Shown piece by piece: positions 50,793-56,233 of a stretch of DNA of 56,233 nt (position 1 is its first letter; every line of letters starts with the position of its first letter). This DNA is from Aliiglaciecola sp. (GTDB taxonomy: Bacteria > Pseudomonadota > Gammaproteobacteria > Enterobacterales > Alteromonadaceae): positions 1 to 56,233 of the forward strand of contig JAOMVH010000005.1 of assembly GCA_028356795.1 (NCBI GenBank), written 5' to 3'. A model generated the notes under the pieces. That model made no database searches and had not been told where the DNA came from. It worked only from the letters and a program-made list of their open reading frames with translations. The translations under genes and the position numbers were made by a program.

Positions 50793-51407
50793 TTAAAACT
50801 GAATCGGTGTAGAAGATGATTTTGTGTATTGCTGAGTTTGCATATAGACGTTTTGAATCATCTCTGCATCGCTACTCGCTCTATGGCGCTGACACTCGCT
50901 GTTAGCGCATATCACTTCTTGGGTATCATGCCATTTTTCCATTTGTCCCTCGGTCAAAATGTTCTCAAGGGGACTCAGGGTAAACTTCATTTCCATCCGC
51001 GCCACGTAAAACAGCTTGATTAGCCACGGATAGTCTACCACCCAGCCATCTGAGTATACGGTTTGCCCTAACAAAAGCTCGTTTAACTCACTACAAACTT
51101 GGTTTGCTCTTATGCCTTTATCATGCAGAAGATCACGGCTAATACCATGCAATTTTTCGGCATCACCAGACCAATGTTGCCAATCTTGCTCTGGCTTTAT
51201 TAAACGGCAATAACGTTGCGACAAATAGGTCACCACACCCACTTCAATTGGATAACTCTCGCTACCAAAACCACTAGCTTCAATATCAATGATGGTGGGA
51301 ATGATTATTTTGTTGATACACGCCTCCGGCACAATTGTTAACAATTTATTTACAACAAGATAAGTGATGAATTTAGATACCACAAATATTGTTACAACCT
51401 TTTTCAC
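50793..51407 (-). CDS. DEDDh-type 3'-5' exonuclease-like protein
   Basis: A 204-residue frame contains an exonuclease core with DIEASG (Asp-x-Glu, about 42-47), YSDGWVVD (second Asp) and HRASSDA (His and last Asp), the DEDDh residues of the DnaQ/RNase T superfamily. The true start is uncertain. The first ~38 residues are unusually hydrophobic and not part of the fold, while the family normally begins two or three residues before the DIEASG strand. A GGAGG lies inside the gene near 51330, ahead of only non-ATG codons. The substrate is unknown. Confidence 0.75.
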   Translation of the reverse strand: MKKVVTIFVVSKFITYLVVNKLLTIVPEACINKIIIPTIIDIEASGFGSESYPIEVGVVTYLSQRYCRLIKPEQDWQHWSGDAEKLHGISRDLLHDKGIRANQVCSELNELLLGQTVYSDGWVVDYPWLIKLFYVARMEMKFTLSPLENILTEGQMEKWHDTQEVICANSECQRHRASSDAEMIQNVYMQTQQYTKSSSTPIQF

Positions 51408-51482
51408 CCAGCCGGTATTAAGCTCTTTCTATTTAGGTTCAAGTCCTTATCATTGCGAAACACTCACAAATAAGGAAAGCTG

Positions 51483-52427
51483 TTGCTCAGTGTTACGCAG
51501 TTAAGCAAAAAATACGCCGATAAAACCGTGCTCGATGATGTTTCTTTCAATATCGCCCCTGGCGAAATCGTTGCACTGCTTGGTGCCAATGGCTCGGGTA
51601 AAACCACTACCATTAATTCTATTTGCCAATTAATTGAATATGATGCTGGAGATATTCAGTTTGGTGGGCAATCCATCCAATCAAATCGCCAATATTTGTC
51701 CCAAATTGGTGCAGTTCTGGGAGGCAGTCGCAACATTAATTGGCGTTTGACGGCATCGCAAAATGCCGAATACTTCGCTGCACTTCGAGGCCATTCAGGA
51801 AAAGCGGTTAAACACAATATTGCTCAATTACAACAACGATTAGGCCTAGACAAATATGCCAAGCTCGAAGTACTCAAGCTGTCGACGGGCAACAAACAAA
51901 AAGCGGCGTTGTTGAGTGCCTTGGCCTATTCGCCTAAGTTGTTGCTGCTCGATGAGCCCACACTGGGTCTAGATTTAGATACGGTACAAGAGCTTCAAGA
52001 TATTATCGGTCAGCAATCTAGCGATTCTGGTCAGGCATTTTTGATCACCTCTCACGACATGAGTTTTATCGATAAAATCTGTCAAAAAGTGATTGTAATC
52101 GATCAAGGCAAGGTCATTTTTAGTGGCACCATAGACGCGTTAAAAAACACCTTATACTCCTACAAACTGCGCGCACAATTAGCAAACAGTGTCGATGAGG
52201 TGGAACTCGAAAAAAATCTGCATGACTTGTGCGCTGGTCGCTATCAGCTGCAATTTGAACAAAATGTATTAAGGGTCGATTATGAAACGCCGGAGCAAGT
52301 TATGCCGTTATTATCTTGGCTTCATACCCAAAATATTTGCCCCACTGAACTATCAATTACGCCATTGCAAATGGAAGATGCTTTTCGCTCACTGACCCAA
52401 GCGGCAAAACAGGAGGAAAAATCGTGA
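51483..52427 (+). CDS. ABC transporter ATP-binding protein
   Basis: The ATPase has 314 residues. Walker A is GANGSGKTT (about 35-43), the signature motif is degenerate (LSTGNKQKAALLSAL), Walker B is LLLLDEPTLGLD and the H-loop is TSHD. A C-terminal domain of ~100 residues follows, as in DrrA/NatA-type exporters. The start is TTG at 51483, supported by AAGGA six bases upstream. It overlaps the permease gene by four bases. The exported substrate is unknown. Confidence 0.93.
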   Translation: MLSVTQLSKKYADKTVLDDVSFNIAPGEIVALLGANGSGKTTTINSICQLIEYDAGDIQFGGQSIQSNRQYLSQIGAVLGGSRNINWRLTASQNAEYFAALRGHSGKAVKHNIAQLQQRLGLDKYAKLEVLKLSTGNKQKAALLSALAYSPKLLLLDEPTLGLDLDTVQELQDIIGQQSSDSGQAFLITSHDMSFIDKICQKVIVIDQGKVIFSGTIDALKNTLYSYKLRAQLANSVDEVELEKNLHDLCAGRYQLQFEQNVLRVDYETPEQVMPLLSWLHTQNICPTELSITPLQMEDAFRSLTQAAKQEEKS

Positions 52428-53191
52428 TGAGCTGGTTACTACTGTTTAAAAATGAATTAAAACTTCAGTACTTTGATATGCGGCAATATTGGTTTGAAAC
52501 TGTATTGAGTTTGGTAGTGATTTGTGGACTCTTCGTTGGCCTATTTTATGGGATTAAATCTTTCGCTTATGAAGGGCAAGAAGGGCAGTCTCTAGACGGC
52601 CTAATGTTTGGTTTTTTACTCTGGACTTTTGCCACTACCGCCTATTCATCCATCACCAAAACGGTGATTGACGACACACAAAAAGGCTATATCGAACAAC
52701 TATTCATTGCACCCAAAAGCTTCACCAAGTTGTTATTTGTGAAGGTAATTGTGGATATTGCATCAGGGTTTATGTTCTTAATTCTAGTTACCTATTTAGT
52801 CATGTGGTTGACAGGAAATTGGTTAGACATCCATTTTCTAAAGTTTTTTGCTGCATTGTTATTGGCCGCCCCATCTTTGGTGGGCCTGGGATTAATCGTA
52901 AGTGGTTTTGCGCTAGTGTTTAAACGAGTCGATACCTTAGGACAAATGTTAACACTTGCGTTAATGGCACTAGTGGCATTAGAAGGCTTGCCTTTTGGGC
53001 CTATTACATTGTTACCCTTTACACCCGGCGTGTCGTTGGCCAGAGATTGGGTGTTAAATGGTAGCCCATTGCAGATGTACGATGTCGCCATTGTGACTCT
53101 CAATTCCGCCCTTTATTTATTTGTTGGAAGTGCAATTTTCAAACATTTTGAACAAGTCGCCAAACGCAAAAATTTGATAGGACAGTATTAG
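52424..53191 (+). CDS. ABC-2 type transporter permease
   Basis: The 255-residue membrane protein has six predicted segments, characteristic of ABC-2 exporters. A strong AGGAGG precedes GTG-ATG at 52424-52429; either codon may start. It overlaps the ATPase stop, so the two subunits are translationally coupled and form one exporter. Nothing in the sequence indicates the cargo. Confidence 0.9.
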   Translation: MMSWLLLFKNELKLQYFDMRQYWFETVLSLVVICGLFVGLFYGIKSFAYEGQEGQSLDGLMFGFLLWTFATTAYSSITKTVIDDTQKGYIEQLFIAPKSFTKLLFVKVIVDIASGFMFLILVTYLVMWLTGNWLDIHFLKFFAALLLAAPSLVGLGLIVSGFALVFKRVDTLGQMLTLALMALVALEGLPFGPITLLPFTPGVSLARDWVLNGSPLQMYDVAIVTLNSALYLFVGSAIFKHFEQVAKRKNLIGQY

Positions 53192-53230
53192 CGTTCAACT
53201 ACAAACCTCTGTCTTTTTGTCATTTATGTC

Positions 53231-53254
53231 CGCCTCCTCTTAATTGAGGAGGCG
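53231..53254 (+). terminator. Perfect hairpin downstream of ABC permease gene
   Basis: CGCCTCCTC and GAGGAGGCG form a 9-bp, G+C-rich stem around TTAATT. It sits 40 bp past the permease stop. A run of T after the stem is poor, so termination efficiency is uncertain. Confidence 0.55.
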
Positions 53255-53438
53255 TCATTTCATCTCCTAACTTTGATTAACCTTGTTTAATGCTCTTTAC
53301 GACTAAAGGCATCCTCTTTTAGCTGTATTTCTATTAAAAAACTGATCTAGAACAAACTATGGGTTTGTGGAGACTAGATTTGTCCCTCTTGATTGGCCTA
53401 TTAATAATATATGGGAAAACAACAAGAAAAGAAGGTTT

Positions 53439-54206
53439 ATGTTCATTCGACGATTAATCATTTGTGCCACACTTATCAATTTTGCGATACCTGCATTTAG
53501 TCAAGACAAGACTGAACAGTTGGTTGACGAGGGACTGCAAAGACTTCAAAACAACCAAAACGCTCAAGCCAGTATCGATAAAACAGTAGAAAAAACACAA
53601 TCATTAGAAAAAAGTTATCAAGATGAATTGCATCTACTTGATGGTTTGAACATGTACAACGACATGTTGAAGCGTCAATTGGACGACCAAGAAGAGCAAA
53701 TTCTCAAAATCAACACCTCCATCAACAATGCCACTTTGATTGAACGTCAAATTATGCCGCTACTTGTTCGTATGGTTGACGCGTTAGATAGTTTTGTTGG
53801 TGTCGACCTGCCATTTCTACTGAAAGAGCGACAAGCGCGTGTTGACGGTTTAAGAGAGCTGCTTAACAAAGCTGAATACACCACATCAGAAAAAACACGG
53901 CGTATATTTGAAGCCTATCAAATTGAAAATGAATACGGCTATACCATCGAGTCATACAAAGGCCGCGTAGATTTGGGTGATAGCCAGTTTGCGGTCGATT
54001 TCTTAAGAATTGGCCGTATTGGTTTGATGTACCGAGATTTGGCGGGCGAGCAAGTGGGCTTTTGGAACGGCGACACTAACAGTTGGCAGCCGCTTACGGA
54101 ACGTCAATACAAACGACATATCACCAAGGGCCTGAAGATTGCCCGAGAAGAGATATCGCCTGAACTCATCACCTTACCCATACTAGCCAACATCGAGGAA
54201 CGCTAA
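53439..54206 (+). CDS. DUF3450 periplasmic coiled-coil protein
   Basis: The protein has 255 residues from the ATG at 53439, which has GAAGG upstream and begins a signal peptide (MFIRRLIICATL... to FSQ, about 20); an in-frame ATG 24 codons earlier is rejected. A long coiled coil (about 30-110) precedes an alpha/beta C-terminal part. DUF3450 proteins are typically encoded directly before the TtpC-like/ExbB/ExbD genes, as here, and are presumed periplasmic partners of that energising complex. The stop abuts the next start. Confidence 0.88.
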   Translation: MFIRRLIICATLINFAIPAFSQDKTEQLVDEGLQRLQNNQNAQASIDKTVEKTQSLEKSYQDELHLLDGLNMYNDMLKRQLDDQEEQILKINTSINNATLIERQIMPLLVRMVDALDSFVGVDLPFLLKERQARVDGLRELLNKAEYTTSEKTRRIFEAYQIENEYGYTIESYKGRVDLGDSQFAVDFLRIGRIGLMYRDLAGEQVGFWNGDTNSWQPLTERQYKRHITKGLKIAREEISPELITLPILANIEER

Positions 54207-55580
54207 ATGACCACTTCAATCAAACTATTTAGCGCACTGATCCTCTGTTGTTTCGTCTTGTGCGGAAACTCAGTAGCACAAGAGCAAAAGAAACGTCCTT
54301 TGTCGGTCGACGAATTGCTAGAGCAAGTTAAACAAGGCAACAGAAAAGACCAAGAAGTCAATCAACAGCGTATTGACGCATTCAATCAAAATCGGCAAGA
54401 ACAGCAATCCCTGTTGCGCCAAGTTAAAAATAATAGAGCCAAAGCAGAAGCATTAAGTCTTTCCCGCGAGCAACAATTTGAAGTCAACGAACAGCAAATT
54501 GGCTTGTTACAAGAAAGATTGACAGAGCGACTAGGCTCACTCAAAGAGCTCTTTGGGGTATTACAATTGGTTTCAAACGATGCACAAGGCCAATTTGATA
54601 ACTCATTAGTGCAACTACACTACCCGCAGCGCACCGAACGTTTAAATGCCTTTTCAGAAAAAATGGGGCAAATCACTGAGCTACCATCGGTTGAGGAAAT
54701 CGAGGCCCTTTGGTACGAGCTACAAAGAGAAATGACTGAGTCGGGTAAAGTTGTGCAATCGACTCAAACGGTTCTTTTACAAAATGGCCAAGAAGTCGAA
54801 ACCGACTTGATTCGCGTCGGTACTTTCAACTTGATTTCAGCCGAAAAATATATCCAACGCATCCCGGAAACCGGACGAATAGTAGAGTTTCCTCGCCAGC
54901 CCTCAAGCCGTTACATGGCGGGCGCTAAAAGTATTGCTGACAGCCCAGGCGAAGTTGTGCCGTTCACTATTGACCCGATTCGCGGTCAACTTATTGCACT
55001 AATGGGCACTGCGCCTAATTTGACTGAACGTGTGCAACAAGGCGGCGTGATTGGTTATGTCATCGTCACCCTCGGTGCGCTAGTTGTCTTGTTGGCCATT
55101 GGTCGCTTTATTTACTTATTGCTTCTGGATCGCAAAATTCGCCTTCAACTTGCCCACCTTGAGCAACCCAGTGACAACCCCTTGGGAAGAGTATTAAAAG
55201 TTTTCCAAGACAACAAAACGGAAAAGCTCGAACAGCTTGAAATCAAACTCGGCGAAGCAGTATTAAGAGAACTTCCACCGATTAACCGAGGTCTGTCTTT
55301 CCTAAAAATCAGTGCCGCGGTCGCGCCCCTATTAGGCTTACTGGGCACAGTAACAGGCATGATCATCACCTTCCAAGCGATTACCTTGTTTGGTGCCGGA
55401 GACCCCAAATTGATGGCAGGGGGCATATCTCAGGCCTTGGTGACTACCGTACTTGGATTGGTTGTTGCGATCCCAACCTTGCTGCTGCATAACTTGGTGA
55501 ACAGCAAAGCAACCAAGATTACTCAAATCATTGAACAAGAAGCGGTCGCGCTAATAGCACTTCGCTCAGATGATGCGTAG
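54207..55580 (+). CDS. TtpC-like MotA/TolQ/ExbB proton channel protein
   Basis: The protein has 457 residues: signal peptide (to about 25, ...NSVAQ), a periplasmic coiled coil (about 30-115), a further periplasmic domain, then a membrane segment (about 280-303) and a MotA/TolQ/ExbB domain (about 360-455) with AAVAPLLGLLGTVTGM and ALVTTVLGLVVAIP. This layout matches TtpC, the extra component of the Vibrio TonB2 system. With the following ExbB and ExbD it should feed proton motive force to a TonB protein encoded beyond the window. Confidence 0.9.
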   Translation: MTTSIKLFSALILCCFVLCGNSVAQEQKKRPLSVDELLEQVKQGNRKDQEVNQQRIDAFNQNRQEQQSLLRQVKNNRAKAEALSLSREQQFEVNEQQIGLLQERLTERLGSLKELFGVLQLVSNDAQGQFDNSLVQLHYPQRTERLNAFSEKMGQITELPSVEEIEALWYELQREMTESGKVVQSTQTVLLQNGQEVETDLIRVGTFNLISAEKYIQRIPETGRIVEFPRQPSSRYMAGAKSIADSPGEVVPFTIDPIRGQLIALMGTAPNLTERVQQGGVIGYVIVTLGALVVLLAIGRFIYLLLLDRKIRLQLAHLEQPSDNPLGRVLKVFQDNKTEKLEQLEIKLGEAVLRELPPINRGLSFLKISAAVAPLLGLLGTVTGMIITFQAITLFGAGDPKLMAGGISQALVTTVLGLVVAIPTLLLHNLVNSKATKITQIIEQEAVALIALRSDDA

Positions 55581-55589
55581 GAGGCAGCC

Positions 55590-56141
55590 ATGTTTGCTTG
55601 GATAGACAACATATTCCCCTGGTTTGGCGACATGCTTGAACTGGGAGGCGACATTTTATTGCTTATCATTGTGATGGCAGCAGTTATGTGGTCGTTGATT
55701 CTGGAACGCTTGGTTTTCTTGTTCGTGATTTTCCCCCACAAGCAAAAGCTTCTGGCGAGTTTATGGCAAAAACGCGATGGCATGTCTGATTGGCATACCA
55801 CCCAGTTTAGACAACTGCTGGTGAGTCGAGTACATCGAGAAATGTCACGAAATTTAGAATTAATTAGCACCATTGTAAAGGTCTGCCCTTTGTTGGGGTT
55901 ACTTGGCACAGTAATGGGTATGTTAGAGATTTTTGATGCGCTGGCAGTGACTGGAAACAACAATGCCAGAACCACTGCAGGTGGGGTATCAAAAGCTACC
56001 GTATCAACCATGGCGGGAATGGTAGTAGCAATATCTGGACTAATGATCAGCCATTATTTAATTGATAAAGCCAAGGCATTGAAATTGACATTCCAAGAAA
56101 ACCTATCGATCAAAGAGCCCAAGGAACCTAGCCATGCGTAA
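55590..56141 (+). CDS. exbB: ExbB-like proton channel subunit
   Basis: This short ExbB/TolQ-family protein has 183 residues and three membrane segments (about 17-45, 105-125 and 146-165). The conserved VCPLLGLLGTVMGM and AGGVSKATVSTMAGMVVAI stretches are intact. A GGAGG lies upstream of the ATG. Its stop overlaps the exbD start by eight bases. It is the small ExbB2-type partner of the TtpC-like protein. Confidence 0.92.
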   Translation: MFAWIDNIFPWFGDMLELGGDILLLIIVMAAVMWSLILERLVFLFVIFPHKQKLLASLWQKRDGMSDWHTTQFRQLLVSRVHREMSRNLELISTIVKVCPLLGLLGTVMGMLEIFDALAVTGNNNARTTAGGVSKATVSTMAGMVVAISGLMISHYLIDKAKALKLTFQENLSIKEPKEPSHA

Positions 56142-56233
56142 ATTCATTACTACACAAACTCAGGATCAGGACGCAAGTGTGAACATCACCCCTATGTTAG
56201 ATGTGGTTTTTATCATGCTCATTTTTTTCATCG
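56134..56233 (+). CDS. exbD: ExbD/TolR-family protein (partial, cut by window end)
   Basis: Only the first 33 codons are present. They encode a short cytoplasmic stretch followed by the ExbD signature ITPMLDVVFIMLIFFI, including the membrane Asp essential for proton coupling in the family. The start overlaps the exbB stop (ATGCGTAA). Confidence 0.9.
   Translation, partial: MRKFITTQTQDQDASVNITPMLDVVFIMLIFFI

Noticed and set aside
1-56233. tRNA or rRNA genes, prophage or insertion sequences
   Set aside because: No tRNA-like cloverleaf, rRNA segment, transposase or phage gene was recognised; the integron is the only mobile system seen.

Overview
The window is a piece of a gammaproteobacterial chromosome, most likely a marine member of the Alteromonadales (Glaciecola/Paraglaciecola/Alteromonas type). 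The evidence is moderate A+T content, a complete division and cell wall (dcw) cluster in the classical order ending lpxC - M23 peptidase - secA - mutT, a TonB receptor/SapC/tryptophan-halogenase-like gene set, and a DUF3450-TtpC-ExbB-ExbD energising operon. These assignments come from reading motifs and gene order; no database search was run.

Left edge (1-2.3 kb): the intI end of a chromosomal integron. A tyrosine recombinase with the IntI-specific insertion lies on the + strand. On the other side of a ~360 bp attI/promoter region, two cassettes are read leftwards: a small lipoprotein with a fully recognisable attC site, then a DUF6882-like gene cut by the window edge. Four copies of an 18-20 bp near-palindrome sit in the attI/intI promoter region and are not explained by a known site.

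2.3-4.6 kb: two unassigned small genes (one periplasmic, one membrane) and mutT. 4.6-26.8 kb (- strand): secA, an M23 peptidase, lpxC, ftsZ, ftsA, ftsQ, ddlB, murC, murG, ftsW, murD, mraY, murF, murE, ftsI, ftsL, rsmH and mraZ, listed in map order and transcribed from mraZ towards secA. A sigma70-like promoter and four 10-bp-spaced MraZ boxes precede mraZ. lpxC has its own promoter, and hairpin terminators follow lpxC, the M23 gene and secA.

27.0-46.2 kb: a catabolic locus. A + strand operon encodes an SDR sugar dehydrogenase, DgoK-like kinase, SMP-30 lactonase, DgoA-like aldolase, FadR-family regulator, glycerol kinase and aldose 1-epimerase. Facing it on the - strand are a tryptophan-halogenase-like flavoprotein, two SapC-family proteins, a sodium:solute symporter and FAD glycerol-3-phosphate dehydrogenase. 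A TonB-dependent receptor (-) and a cytoplasmic GH36 alpha-galactosidase (+) diverge from a shared ~490 bp control region. Galactose oxidation genes together with both glycerol genes and an alpha-galactosidase suggest that the substrate is an alpha-galactosyl-glycerol such as floridoside, the red-algal osmolyte. This is an inference from gene content. A galactonate dehydratase is not present in the window.

46.3-56.2 kb: a DUF3089 hydrolase, a secreted S9 peptidase, an M19 lipoprotein dipeptidase, a DEDDh-type exonuclease-like protein, a two-gene ABC exporter, and the start of a TonB2-type energising operon (DUF3450, TtpC-like, ExbB, ExbD), the last gene being cut by the right edge.
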